From Oscillospiraceae bacterium (GTDB lineage: Bacteria; Bacillota; Clostridia; Oscillospirales; Acutalibacteraceae), in the NCBI GenBank assembly GCA_015066205.1, contig SVOV01000018.1, positions 1-45,828 on the forward strand: DNA of 45,828 nucleotides, given 5' to 3'. Made by a program: the position numbers and the translations under genes. Shown piece after piece: positions 1 to 8,240 of this stretch. Numbering within the stretch: position 1 is the first letter of the stretch; every line of letters starts with the position of its first letter. The notes under the pieces were generated by a model. It had not been told where the DNA came from, ran no database searches, and worked only from the letters and a program-made list of their open reading frames with translations.

Positions 1-180
1 GATTCTGCGTCACAGGGATGAATGACAATGAAATTATATCAGAAGGGGTACGATGTTAGCAATAAAAATCTACTGTGGGCGGAAAGAGAATAAAAATTGG
101 AAACGGCCTGTGGACTGTGGAGAGGGTTCTTACGCAAGTGACATCGTACTTACATGTTCTACGTGTCCGCGAGAAACAGA

Positions 181-222
181 GGGCTATGCCCGTAAAATGA
201 CAACCACCGGCTACGCCGGTGG
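181..222. repeat. Two tandem short hairpins, possible IS200/IS605-type end or terminator
   Basis: Two adjacent perfect inverted repeats are visible: GGGC-TAT-GCCC (181-191) and CCACCGGC-TAC-GCCGGTGG (204-222), the second followed by a T-rich run (226-233). The second could act as a terminator for transcription entering from the left. Paired subterminal hairpins of this kind are also typical of IS200/IS605 transposon ends, so bases 1-222 may be the tail of such an element. No transposase is readable in the preceding 180 bases, and the only ORF there (53-253) runs through both hairpins and has no recognisable domain, so I do not call it a gene. Nothing else is identified in 1-180. Confidence 0.4.
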
Positions 223-234
223 ATGTGTTTTTTA

Positions 235-768
235 TTATTCAAACATTGAATAATCTCTTTTGTACTCATTTACAAGAATACTATTCATTTCTTCAGGTGT
301 TTCCTTGCAGCCGCCGCTGAGCCATTTCTTTACGACAGCGTTAAAGCCGTGCTTGAAAAACTCTATATGATAATCAAGGTATTTCATATCAAAAAACATT
401 TTTGCAACCTCTTCATCGAAGCCGACAATTCCCACATCCATTGAGCCTAACTTGAAATATGTTTTATAGAGCATCTGATTTTCGCTTATGTGGGTGAAAA
501 TTCTTGTAAAGTCAAGGCGCTTTTTTACATCCTCCATATGAGGAATACTGATAGAGAGAAAATCCTCGTAAAGCCTTGCGATAATTTTTTCGGCAAGCTC
601 ATATATATCGGCATAATTTGCATAAAATGTGCTTCTGTTGATATCAGCTTTTTTGCAGATTTCGGATACGCTGATATCTTCGATTTCTTTTACCTGAATC
701 AGTTCAACAAAAACCTTTTCGATTCTTTCCATACTTTCTCTGCGTCTTTTGTTATTCTTTGTGTTCAT
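235..768 (-). CDS. TetR/AcrR-family transcriptional regulator
   Basis: A 177-residue protein with an N-terminal TetR helix-turn-helix at about residues 33-52 (ISVSEICKKADINRSTFYAN) followed by a helical ligand-binding/dimerisation region of the short TetR_C type. The ATG at 768 is preceded by AGGGAGAT, a good ribosome binding site. It is transcribed divergently from a membrane-protein operon starting at 901, and the shared intergenic region holds a palindromic candidate operator. By the family's usual logic it represses that operon and itself until an effector binds. The effector cannot be read from the sequence. Family call is firm; the target is inferred from position. Confidence 0.9.
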   Translation of the reverse strand: MNTKNNKRRRESMERIEKVFVELIQVKEIEDISVSEICKKADINRSTFYANYADIYELAEKIIARLYEDFLSISIPHMEDVKKRLDFTRIFTHISENQMLYKTYFKLGSMDVGIVGFDEEVAKMFFDMKYLDYHIEFFKHGFNAVVKKWLSGGCKETPEEMNSILVNEYKRDYSMFE

Positions 769-852
769 AAAAATCTCCCTTTTATTATCACAACAGATGT
801 CCGATTATTGATGATTGAAAATTTCCTCTGCAAATTATATACTAAAATTACA

Positions 853-876
853 TTAACAATACAACTGTTGTGTTAA
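853..876. promoter_or_regulatory. Candidate TetR operator
   Basis: The divergent intergenic region contains TTAACA (853-858) and TGTTAA (871-876) as inverted arms around a perfect ACAAC-T-GTTGT palindrome (861-871). Dyad symmetry between a TetR gene and the divergent operon is the standard arrangement of a TetR operator. The assignment rests on position and symmetry only. Confidence 0.45.
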
Positions 877-900
877 TAATATGTTAAAGAGGTGTTAAAA

Positions 901-1269
901 ATGAAAAAAAGCAGTTTTGTTGCAATGATTCTCGGTACAGTAAGCGGAGTTTTATTCTCGCTCGGAATGTGTATGGCTCTTCTTCCCGAATGGAATTCCT
1001 TTAAGCCCGGTATAATTTTCGGCGTTATAGGACTTGTTCTTGCGCTTATTACGGTAATAGTATGGCGCAAAATGGAAAATAAGGCTCCCGTAAAATTCAG
1101 CGGTAAGGCGGCGGGTGTCAGCGCTCTTGCTGTAATCGGCTCTCTTCTTCTTGGCGTGGGAATGTGCTTTGTTTTAGTATGGGAGAAGCTGATTGTCGGA
1201 ATTACAGTCGGTCTTATCGGCATTATTGCTTTATTATCTCTTATTCCCGTAATAAAGGGGCTGAAATAA
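901..1269 (+). CDS. Small four-TM membrane protein of unknown function
   Basis: A 122-residue hydrophobic protein with four predicted transmembrane segments (about residues 4-27, 36-57, 71-94 and 97-119) and short loops. The in-frame GTG at 892 lies inside the AAAGAGGTG ribosome binding site, so the ATG at 901 is the better start. It is the first gene of a probable operon with the genes at 1274 and 1936, divergent from the TetR gene. I do not recognise the family; it resembles other small TetR-controlled membrane proteins of Clostridia only in general shape. Confidence 0.75.
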   Translation: MKKSSFVAMILGTVSGVLFSLGMCMALLPEWNSFKPGIIFGVIGLVLALITVIVWRKMENKAPVKFSGKAAGVSALAVIGSLLLGVGMCFVLVWEKLIVGITVGLIGIIALLSLIPVIKGLK

Positions 1270-1273
1270 AAAA

Positions 1274-1954
1274 ATGAGCGGAACAGGAATTTGTATTAAT
1301 CCGTATAAAAGTGTTTTTTATGACAAAAACCGAAGAATATTTTTAATTGCGGCATCAAGCCTTTGTTTTAACGGTATATATGCGGCTATTAACATTTTTC
1401 TCGGTCTTTCTGAAAAATCCTATTGGTTTATTACGGTCGGTGCTTATTATCTGATTCTTGCGGTTATGCGCTTCGGAATAATACTTTCGGAAAAAAGAAA
1501 CCATTCCGAAGAAAACGACAGCAGATTGAGCTTCATCAGAGTATTTACGGGAAGCTTACTCATTATAATGGGTATCATTCTGTGCGGTGTCGTTTATATC
1601 AGTATTTTTTATGATGTCACAAAGAGTCATCACGAAATATTTGTAATAACTATGGCGACATATGCATTCACAAAAATTACTCTTGCAATAATCAATTTTA
1701 TAAAAAGACGGCATATCAGCTCCCCTGTTCTTTCTCTTATCAGAAACATAGGTCTTGCCGATGCGGCGGTTTCAGTCTTCTCTCTTCAAAGGGCAATGCT
1801 TGTATCCTTCCCGGGTATGAAAGAAAATGAAATTATGATTATGAATGCCTGTACGGGAACGGCTGTATGGATTCTGGTTATGCTTATAGGAACAGGCATA
1901 ATATATACTGTAAAAAAAGAAAATGAGGTAAAAATATGGCAGCTTCAAAAATAG
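1274..1954 (+). CDS. Polytopic membrane protein of unknown function
   Basis: A 226-residue protein with five or six hydrophobic segments (near residues 23-45, 50-72, 90-113, 120-145, possibly 155-175, and 190-212) separated by charged loops such as KRNHSEEND. It begins 4 nt after the previous gene, without a well-spaced Shine-Dalgarno sequence (AAGGGG is about 12 nt upstream), which suggests translational coupling. Its last 19 nt overlap the next gene. No enzyme or transporter motif was seen. The family is not recognised. Confidence 0.75.
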   Translation: MSGTGICINPYKSVFYDKNRRIFLIAASSLCFNGIYAAINIFLGLSEKSYWFITVGAYYLILAVMRFGIILSEKRNHSEENDSRLSFIRVFTGSLLIIMGIILCGVVYISIFYDVTKSHHEIFVITMATYAFTKITLAIINFIKRRHISSPVLSLIRNIGLADAAVSVFSLQRAMLVSFPGMKENEIMIMNACTGTAVWILVMLIGTGIIYTVKKENEVKIWQLQK

Positions 1955-2166
1955 CTAAAGGTGCGGAAAAAATCGAAAAGGGAGTAACAGAAGGCTATAA
2001 AAAAATAGAAGATACCGTAGTAGGTGCCTATAAAAAGGTCGAGGATACGGTCATTGGCGGTTACACAAAAATCGAGGATAAGTTTGTCGATGCTTTTCTC
2101 ACAAAAGACGGTGAGTCCGTAGAGGAAGCAAAGGAAAGATTAAAAAAAGAAACAGAAAATCCGTGA
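1936..2166 (+). CDS. Small amphipathic protein with 11-residue repeats
   Basis: A 76-residue, Lys/Glu-rich protein without signal peptide or cysteine. Residues 8-51 form four consecutive 11-residue repeats of the pattern G-x-Y-K-K-I-E-D-T-V-V (8-18, 19-29, 30-40, 41-51), with hydrophobic residues at fixed positions. Eleven-residue periodicity makes a long amphipathic helix, as in LEA-type proteins and lipid-surface-binding proteins. The ATG at 1936 lies inside the end of the upstream membrane gene (19-nt overlap) behind GAGGT, indicating coupled translation. A strong terminator follows directly. A membrane-associated or stress-protective role is inference. Confidence 0.75.
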   Translation: MAASKIAKGAEKIEKGVTEGYKKIEDTVVGAYKKVEDTVIGGYTKIEDKFVDAFLTKDGESVEEAKERLKKETENP

Positions 2167-2171
2167 TTTTT

Positions 2172-2206
2172 CCCGTAAAGGTTTCCTTTACGGGATTTTT
2201 CTTTTA
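2172..2206 (+). terminator. Rho-independent terminator
   Basis: Perfect 10-bp stem CCCGTAAAGG / CCTTTACGGG (2172-2181, 2185-2194) with a TTT loop, followed by a T-rich tract. It ends the three-gene membrane operon. Confidence 0.9.
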
Positions 2207-2265
2207 TGTTGAAAACTTCACATTTATACTGTATAATTAAATCAACTAAACAGGAGGTTATTTTT

Positions 2266-3216
2266 ATGGCTAAGATAATAGGCGGCAATATTCCTAACAT
2301 TCCCTGGGAGGACAAGCCCGAGGGGTACAAATACCCCGTATGGAGATATTCGGGAAATCCCGTTATCACAAGAGATAATTTATTCGGAGCGAACAGCATT
2401 TTCAATTCTGCAGTAGTCCCTTATAACGGCGGCTTCAAGGGTGTTTTCAGAGTTGATAATATTTCAAGAGATCATACTCTTGTTACGGGCTCAAGTAAGG
2501 ACGGTATCAGCTGGGAGCTTGACAGCGAGGTTATTTTCAGAGGCTATGATCCCCGTCTTTGCGAAATTGACGGCAAATACTATCTTTCCTGGGTAAATCT
2601 CACACCTCACGGAACAACTATCGGAATTGCATATACCGAAGATTTCACAAAGTGGGTACAGCTCGAGGATGCCTGCTATCCCGTTGCAAGAAACGGTGTG
2701 CTTTTCCCGAGAAAAGTTAACGGCGAATATATGCTTCTTATTCGCCCCTGTGACAGAGGACATACGCCTTACGGCGATATTTTTATCCAGCAGAGCAAGG
2801 ATCTCAACTATTGGGGAAAATACCGCTTTGTAATGAAGCCTGAAAAGAACTGGGAAATGACCAAGGTAGGCGCGGGCCCCACCCCTATTGAAACAGACGA
2901 AGGCTGGCTTATGTTCTATCACGGTGTCCTTACATCCTGTAACGGCTTTACATATGCTATGGGCGCGGCAATTCTTGATAAGGACGAGCCTTGGAAGGTG
3001 CTTCACCGCGCAGACTGCTTCCTTCTTGCGCCTCACGAAAATTATGAGCTTGTGGGTGATGTTCCCAATGTTGTATTCCCCTGTGCAGCTCTTACAGATG
3101 CCGAAAGCGGAAAAATCGCTATTTATTACGGCGGAGCAGATACTGTCGTGGGACTTGCTTTCACAACTGTTGAAGAAACGGTAAAATTCATAAAAGAACA
3201 CGACCTTATAAAATAA
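2266..3216 (+). CDS. GH130 beta-mannoside (mannooligosaccharide) phosphorylase
   Basis: A 316-residue cytoplasmic enzyme of glycoside hydrolase family 130, a five-bladed beta-propeller. These enzymes phosphorolyse beta-1,4-linked mannosides (mannosyl-glucose or mannooligosaccharides) to mannose-1-phosphate. Visible signatures are the N-terminal SGNPVITRDN segment, the catalytic GYDPRL motif (Asp95 as the family proton donor), RNGVLFPR, a GAGPTPIETDEGWLMFYHG block and C-terminal IYYGGADT. An upstream in-frame ATG at 2206 has no ribosome binding site; ATG 2266 follows CAGGAGG at the right spacing. It stands alone between two terminators, with no transporter or epimerase nearby. The acceptor (glucose or mannooligosaccharide) is undecided. 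Confidence 0.9.
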   Translation: MAKIIGGNIPNIPWEDKPEGYKYPVWRYSGNPVITRDNLFGANSIFNSAVVPYNGGFKGVFRVDNISRDHTLVTGSSKDGISWELDSEVIFRGYDPRLCEIDGKYYLSWVNLTPHGTTIGIAYTEDFTKWVQLEDACYPVARNGVLFPRKVNGEYMLLIRPCDRGHTPYGDIFIQQSKDLNYWGKYRFVMKPEKNWEMTKVGAGPTPIETDEGWLMFYHGVLTSCNGFTYAMGAAILDKDEPWKVLHRADCFLLAPHENYELVGDVPNVVFPCAALTDAESGKIAIYYGGADTVVGLAFTTVEETVKFIKEHDLIK

Positions 3217-3259
3217 ACGGATTTCATATAACGGAATTCACAGTAAAATCTGATTTTCG

Positions 3260-3289
3260 GCTCCCTTGTAAAAAAGGGAGCTTTTTTTT
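3260..3289 (+). terminator. Rho-independent terminator after GH130 gene
   Basis: GCTCCCTT / AAGGGAGC stem (3260-3267, 3274-3281) followed by eight T residues. Confidence 0.9.
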
Positions 3290-3299
3290 GCTTCAGGTA

Positions 3300-3355
3300 T
3301 TGACAAATTGGTTTACATATTGTAAACTGACATTGTAGTCTACAACCTGTAAACC
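3300..3355 (+). promoter_or_regulatory. Promoter with BlaI/MecI-type operators
   Basis: A TTGACA -35 box (3300-3305) and TAAACT -10 box (3323-3328) are 17 bp apart. Overlapping and downstream of them are perfect dyads GTTTACA-TAT-TGTAAAC (3311-3327) and TTGTAG-T-CTACAA (3333-3345), then another TGTAAACC half-site (3348-3355) matching GGTTTACA at 3310. TACA/TGTA dyads are the established binding sites of BlaI/MecI repressors, and a BlaI-type gene begins 20 bp downstream. Autorepression is therefore very likely. Confidence 0.8.
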
Positions 3356-3375
3356 ATTTTTAAGGAGCTGATACT

Positions 3376-3738
3376 ATGATTGAAGCAGGTCTCGGCGTTG
3401 TCGAAAGCAAATTTGCGGATATTATCTGGAGCAATGAGCCCGTAACTTCATCGGAAATCGTGAAGCTTGCCGAAAAGGAGCTTGACTGGAAAAAATCAAC
3501 CACCTTTACGGTACTTCGCCGTCTTTGTGAAAAGGGTATTTTTGTCAATAATAAGGGGACCGTGACCTCTCTTATTTCAAAACAGGAGTTTTATTCACTA
3601 CAGAGTGAAAAATTCGTTGACGATACCTTCGGCGGCTCTCTTCCCGCTTTTTTTGCGGCTTTTTCAAAAAGAAAAAAGCTTTCAAGGGCGGAAATTGAAG
3701 AGCTGAGAAAAATGATAAATGATTTTGAGGAGGAATGA
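3376..3738 (+). CDS. BlaI/MecI/CopY-family repressor
   Basis: A 120-residue winged-helix repressor of the penicillinase-repressor family: the N-terminal half carries the DNA-binding domain (recognition region near WKKSTTFTVLRRLCEKG, residues 36-52) and the C-terminal half is the dimerisation helix cut by the partner protease in the classical system. ATG 3376 follows AAGGAGC. Its stop codon touches the next gene, an M56 peptidase, giving the canonical repressor-sensor pair. TACA/TGTA operators lie just upstream. No beta-lactamase or PBP gene is adjacent, so the regulon beyond itself is unknown. Confidence 0.92.
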   Translation: MIEAGLGVVESKFADIIWSNEPVTSSEIVKLAEKELDWKKSTTFTVLRRLCEKGIFVNNKGTVTSLISKQEFYSLQSEKFVDDTFGGSLPAFFAAFSKRKKLSRAEIEELRKMINDFEEE

Positions 3739-3740
3739 AT

Positions 3741-6539
3741 ATGGAAAATGTTTTCATTACCGTACTCAATATGAGTATAACGGCATCTTATTTTGCCGCG
3801 GCGCTGATAGCACTGAGATTTATTTTCAGAAAGCTCCCCAAATGGATAAGCTGTGTTTTATGGGGACTTGTGGGGCTGAGACTTATTCTTCCCTTTTCAT
3901 TTGAAAGCATATTGAGTCTTATTCCCAGTGCCCAAACCGTTCCCTCTGATATTATGTATCAGAAGACTCCTCATATAACAAGCGGAATTCCCGCCCTGAA
4001 TTATACGGTAAATCCCGTGATAAATGAAGCCTTTGCCCCAAAGGAGCTTGCAGCAAGCGTAAATCCCTTACAGGTAGTTTTATTTATTCTGTCTGTTTTA
4101 TGGATAGCGGGAACTGTACTTATGCTTATTTATACTCTGATAAGCTATCTTATACTGAAAAGAAAGACAAGAGAAAGAATCAGAACAGAAAAAGGCGTAT
4201 ATATCTGTGATAATATTGACAGTCCCTTTATTTTGGGAATAATAAAGCCTGAAATCTATCTTCCCTCCCGGGTTTCTGATTATGAAAAGGAATTTATAAT
4301 CTCCCACGAAAAGGCACATATCAGAAGACTTGACCATTTATGGAAGCCTCTCGGCTTTGTTCTTCTTTCCGTTTATTGGTTCAATCCCGTTTTATGGGCG
4401 GCATATATTTTCCTTTGCCGTGATATTGAAGCCGCCTGTGACGAAAAGGTGCTTAAGGAAAAGGGAGAGGATATGAAGAAGGCTTATTCGGAAATCCTAC
4501 TCAATTTCTCCGCTCCGAAAAAGCTTATTACAGCCTGTCCTCTCGCTTTCGGTGAAACGGGCATAAAAACAAGAATAAAGAACATTCTGAATTACAGAAA
4601 GCCCGCCTTCTGGGTCGTTGCAGGTGCACTGATTCTGAGCATCATTCTTTCGGCATTATTTATGACAAATCCGAATTCGGGAATTGACAGTATTGACGGC
4701 TGTAAGGACATATTCCGTGATGCTCAAAAGCTTCAGTTTTTCATAAGCACTGACAGCTTCGTATATACAACAGAGGATCCCTCTGATGAGCTTAAAGAAA
4801 TCAAAAAAATACGGCTTGAAAGAACGGCTCTCGATGAAAGCAGAGAAGAAAACCGTGACAAGACCTACAGCATCGAAATCGATGATAAGATAACAATTTA
4901 CTTTGATAACAGCTTTTCAAAGCTCTGGGTCGATGATAATGTCAAGCCGTCTTACACTTACGGAATCACAAATCCCGATGTCGTAAAGAATCTTTTCGTT
5001 TCAATAAGAACACCGGAGGACCCTGTTATCGGCACTGAAACCTCTCCCCTGTTCACGGATTTTGACGGTGTTTATCTCACCCTTAAAAGTATAGATACCA
5101 ATCCCGGCGGATATAAGGTCTTTAATATCACATGGAATAACACAACCGAAAGAGATATAACCTACGGCGAATTCTATGATATAGAAAAGCTTAACGGAGA
5201 AAGCTGGGAAAGCGTTGCAAAGGAAGAGATTGTTTTCTTAACTATAGGCTATATGCTGAAAGCCGGTACAACAGCAGAAAAATCATATTCCGCACAGCGC
5301 TTTGATATTTCAAAAACAGGAAAATACCGTCTTATTGCAGATTTTTCGGCAGGTGACGGGAACAGCTACAAAACCTATATTACTTTCAGGATAAGTGACG
5401 GCAGTGTTACGGATATCGGCGGTCTTTCGGGACCTGTCACGGTCGTTACGACAAAACAGCTGACCCTTGATGATGTAATAAGACTTTCAAAAAAGGGCGA
5501 TAAGCTCAGCTGGAAGGACTTCGAGGATTTCACCTATTATGAAACAGGCTCGGGGCTTTATATCAGAGAATATGTAATTGATGAAAGGTTTTCTCTTTCA
5601 ATCGGCGGAACCACGACTGACACTGATGCCTGGTATTTCTATCTTCACGCACCGGGAACATATTCCGATGCAAAAATTGACATAAGAAGCGAAGACCCCG
5701 AAGAATTTATCGATTTACACAAAGATTTTTCTGTTGTGAAGTTTTTATCATATTCACAAAGAGGCTTCCCGGTTGATAACACAGGAGAGAATTTTCAGAC
5801 CTTTATTGATTACGGCTGCTTTGTTCCTACGAATCAAAGCAGTATCCAGCATTTCCCCGTTATTATGATAGAAAGCCGCAAGGAACTTGATGATTTCGTT
5901 GAATATTTCAATAATAAGGCTGATCTTGACAAGGCTTTTCAGGATATGGGGCTGACCTTCAGAGAGCTTTCATATTTATATGATACGGAATATGAGAATT
6001 TCTTTGAAGACAATGTTCTCTTTATCACTTATATGGTAGCTACAAATGAAGATGCCTATTTTGAGATGGATTTTGCGGCTGTTGCAAATAAAACATTGAC
6101 AATAGCGGCAAAAGAAGTAAACTGGACGGCATCAGTTGATAAGTATTCCGCAACAGGATGGTTTATCATATCGGAAATCAGTAAGGACCAGCTTGGTGAA
6201 ATTGAAAGAGTCAGCGCATACAGAACCCCTGAAGAGCCGGATTACGGTGACGATCTTCATTCAGCGACCTATACCTTCAAGGCTTCTTCAAATGAAATTC
6301 TCAAGCCTAACTTCAAGCTTTACGAAAACGGAAAATTTGTATTCACATTCCATCCTTATACAAGCTACTTCGGTCAGGGAAATTATGAAATAAACGGCGA
6401 TACCCTGACACTCACAACCGATGAAGGCTTTGTTTACAGCTTCAAGGAAAAAAACGGAGTATATGTTTTCGACGCTCAAAACTCCTCAGATGAACTCTGG
6501 ATGTCAGATATAAAGGACGGCAGTGAATTCCGTTATTGA
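3741..6539 (+). CDS. M56-family (BlaR1/MecR1-like) membrane metallopeptidase with a large extracytoplasmic region
   Basis: A 932-residue protein. The N-terminal 310 residues look like BlaR1: several transmembrane helices and a zinc-protease motif HEKAH (His189-Glu190, His193) followed by a distal CDEK glutamate, then a TM near residues 285-307. In BlaR1 this domain inactivates the BlaI repressor after a signal. The remaining roughly 620 residues are extracytoplasmic but show no SxxK/SxN/KTG penicillin-sensor motifs. One stretch (about residues 435-545) resembles a bacterial Ig-like domain. ATG 3741 is preferred over ATG 3735, which is too close to GAGGAGG. Signal sensed: unknown. Peptidase call firm; ectodomain function open. 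Confidence 0.88.
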   Translation: MENVFITVLNMSITASYFAAALIALRFIFRKLPKWISCVLWGLVGLRLILPFSFESILSLIPSAQTVPSDIMYQKTPHITSGIPALNYTVNPVINEAFAPKELAASVNPLQVVLFILSVLWIAGTVLMLIYTLISYLILKRKTRERIRTEKGVYICDNIDSPFILGIIKPEIYLPSRVSDYEKEFIISHEKAHIRRLDHLWKPLGFVLLSVYWFNPVLWAAYIFLCRDIEAACDEKVLKEKGEDMKKAYSEILLNFSAPKKLITACPLAFGETGIKTRIKNILNYRKPAFWVVAGALILSIILSALFMTNPNSGIDSIDGCKDIFRDAQKLQFFISTDSFVYTTEDPSDELKEIKKIRLERTALDESREENRDKTYSIEIDDKITIYFDNSFSKLWVDDNVKPSYTYGITNPDVVKNLFVSIRTPEDPVIGTETSPLFTDFDGVYLTLKSIDTNPGGYKVFNITWNNTTERDITYGEFYDIEKLNGESWESVAKEEIVFLTIGYMLKAGTTAEKSYSAQRFDISKTGKYRLIADFSAGDGNSYKTYITFRISDGSVTDIGGLSGPVTVVTTKQLTLDDVIRLSKKGDKLSWKDFEDFTYYETGSGLYIREYVIDERFSLSIGGTTTDTDAWYFYLHAPGTYSDAKIDIRSEDPEEFIDLHKDFSVVKFLSYSQRGFPVDNTGENFQTFIDYGCFVPTNQSSIQHFPVIMIESRKELDDFVEYFNNKADLDKAFQDMGLTFRELSYLYDTEYENFFEDNVLFITYMVATNEDAYFEMDFAAVANKTLTIAAKEVNWTASVDKYSATGWFIISEISKDQLGEIERVSAYRTPEEPDYGDDLHSATYTFKASSNEILKPNFKLYENGKFVFTFHPYTSYFGQGNYEINGDTLTLTTDEGFVYSFKEKNGVYVFDAQNSSDELWMSDIKDGSEFRY

Positions 6540-6546
6540 CCGAAAA

Positions 6547-6578
6547 ACGGTCCGTGCACGAAAAAGTGCACGGACCGT
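6547..6578. terminator. Bidirectional terminator between convergent genes
   Basis: A perfect 13-bp stem ACGGTCCGTGCAC / GTGCACGGACCGT with a 6-nt loop. The T-run is better on the minus strand (TTTTT after the stem), so it mainly ends the leftward SCIFF operon, but it can also stop rightward transcription of the M56 gene. Confidence 0.85.
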
Positions 6579-6583
6579 AATAT

Positions 6584-6886
6584 TTATACCTCAAAATCAA
6601 GACAGCTTCTTTGCTTTGTAAAGGGTCTTATCCTCAAATTGGCTATTTCCTGATGAAGAGGGTGAGAAGCGTAGAATTTAAGAGCCTCTTCGCTTTCAAA
6701 GGTGCTGTCCAGCATCAGATCTGCCGTCGATGAAGAAAGACCGTTTATATTGACCTTTATATCAATGAGCCCCTCGATCTTTCCCTGTAAGGATTCGAGC
6801 CCCTCCTTAATACCGAGTCTGATATTTTCTTTCTCTTCGGGGGTAAATTCATCCTTAAGATTCCATAATATTATATGCTTGACCAT
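6584..6886 (-). CDS. Dabb-domain (stress-responsive alpha/beta-barrel) protein
   Basis: A 100-residue protein covering one Dabb (dimeric ferredoxin-like barrel) domain: it starts VKHIILWNLKDEFT, has the central D-I-K-V-N-I-N strand and ends with the conserved YASHPLHQEIAN ... F segment. Family members are small dimers; some bind or cyclise small molecules, many have no assigned role. Its ATG overlaps the stop of the upstream decarboxylase gene by one base (TAATG), so the two are translationally coupled. It is the last gene of the leftward operon that includes the SCIFF maturase. Confidence 0.88.
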   Translation of the reverse strand: MVKHIILWNLKDEFTPEEKENIRLGIKEGLESLQGKIEGLIDIKVNINGLSSSTADLMLDSTFESEEALKFYASHPLHQEIANLRIRPFTKQRSCLDFEV

Positions 6887-8238
6887 TATATCTCCTCAAT
6901 ATCAACTATATTTATTCTTTCTATGCCGTAATACTTAAAGCATTCAATTGCTGCAGCATCAATAACCTCACCGCAAACAATAACGGGTACTGCAGGAGGA
7001 CAGGTTATACTCACATCGGAAAGTATCTTTCCGAGAGAATCAGAAACATCAATGCTTTTTGACGGAGCAAAAAATGCATCCCGTATCGGCATTTTCTTTT
7101 CAGGAGCTTTCAGAACAGGAAAAGCTTCTTCTATTGGCCCGCGATAAACCATAAACATCAGAACTGCAAGAAGATGGTTTATTTCTGATTCGGTATTATA
7201 AGGTGACACCATAAGAACAGTAAAATCTTTATCGCAGAATTCACATTCAATGCTGTTTTTACGAAGAATTTCCGCAACCTCATAACCGCTGTAGCCGAAA
7301 AGCTTTGCTGACAGGGTTATTTTTAACGGCTCGTTTCCGATAAATCTTTTACCGTATGCCTCGAGCTGAGCTTTCATTTTGCTGATTTTTTCCGAAAGAT
7401 CAGCAATTTTTTTACGAAAACCTCCCGCAAGAATCTCATTTGCCTTATCAAGAGAAGCCAGAATAAGATATGACGGACTTGTTGATGCAAAAAGTGCCAT
7501 TGCCTTTTTTGCATTCTGTAAAATATATTCCGGAGCTTTTTCAGAAATATGAAGATAGGCACCGCCCGTCAGCACGGGAAGTGTTTTATGAGCCGAATCG
7601 CAACAGATGTCCGCACCGAGGCTTATCGGATGAATATCTTCAGGTAAAAACCTGAGATATGCACCGTGAGCATTATCCACGGCAAGAAGAACACCGTATT
7701 TACGGCAGACATCGGAAAGTCCCTTTATATCAGAAATATTACCGAGATAATCGGGACTTGTCACATAAACGGCAACAGGAAGCTCACTGCAATTTTTGAG
7801 ATATGCTTCAAGCTCCGCTTCTGCTATAACACAGCTTACAAGAGGCATTTCTGACAACGGAAAAAGCCAGTCAACTTCAATATCAAGAAGAGCACAGGAG
7901 GTTATAAAAACCTTATGCGCATTTCTGGCAGCAGCAATAACAGGTTTTTTACCGTTTTTTTCGGCATACATTTTTATAAGTGCCGTCATTGCTCTTATAG
8001 CAAGAGAAGAACCCTCCGTCGAATAAAGAGTTTTTCCCGTACCGAAAATCAAAGAAGCATTTTTCTGACTTTCCTCAAGAATTCCTTCTTCATAATATAA
8101 GACATCAGCACCCTTGATCTCAGTTATATCAAGCGAGGAAAAATCCTCCTCACCTCTACCCTTGTGACCGGGAACATGAAATCTTTTCATTGTGCCTTGT
8201 GAATAATTCTTTATAAAATCAACTATGGGCGTGTTCAT
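6886..8238 (-). CDS. Orn/Lys/Arg decarboxylase-family PLP enzyme
   Basis: A 450-residue fold-type I PLP enzyme of the Orn/Lys/Arg decarboxylase family (Bacillus SpeA/YaaO type). Visible features: HVPGHKGRG near residues 21-29, AVDNAHGAY with the PLP-pyridine aspartate (Asp188), and the Schiff-base lysine in CDSAHKTLP (Lys218), followed by the smaller C-terminal domain. Usual products of the family are putrescine, cadaverine or agmatine; substrate cannot be fixed here. It begins 2 nt after the SCIFF maturase stop and overlaps the Dabb gene by one base, so it belongs to the same transcript. No other polyamine gene is nearby. Confidence 0.9.
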   Translation of the reverse strand: MNTPIVDFIKNYSQGTMKRFHVPGHKGRGEEDFSSLDITEIKGADVLYYEEGILEESQKNASLIFGTGKTLYSTEGSSLAIRAMTALIKMYAEKNGKKPVIAAARNAHKVFITSCALLDIEVDWLFPLSEMPLVSCVIAEAELEAYLKNCSELPVAVYVTSPDYLGNISDIKGLSDVCRKYGVLLAVDNAHGAYLRFLPEDIHPISLGADICCDSAHKTLPVLTGGAYLHISEKAPEYILQNAKKAMALFASTSPSYLILASLDKANEILAGGFRKKIADLSEKISKMKAQLEAYGKRFIGNEPLKITLSAKLFGYSGYEVAEILRKNSIECEFCDKDFTVLMVSPYNTESEINHLLAVLMFMVYRGPIEEAFPVLKAPEKKMPIRDAFFAPSKSIDVSDSLGKILSDVSITCPPAVPVIVCGEVIDAAAIECFKYYGIERINIVDIEEI

Positions 8239-8240
8239 AT

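Noticed and set aside
53..253. 66-codon ORF at the left edge
   Set aside because: Runs through both hairpins, has no ribosome binding site and no recognisable domain; more likely non-coding end of an element.
2491..3201. Long minus-strand ORF (236 codons) opposite the GH130 gene
   Set aside because: It mirrors a well-supported GH130 gene, has no recognisable domain and no ribosome binding site; antisense shadow.
3376..6539. Beta-lactam resistance operon
   Set aside because: No beta-lactamase or PBP gene is adjacent and the sensor lacks penicillin-binding motifs, so resistance is not supported.
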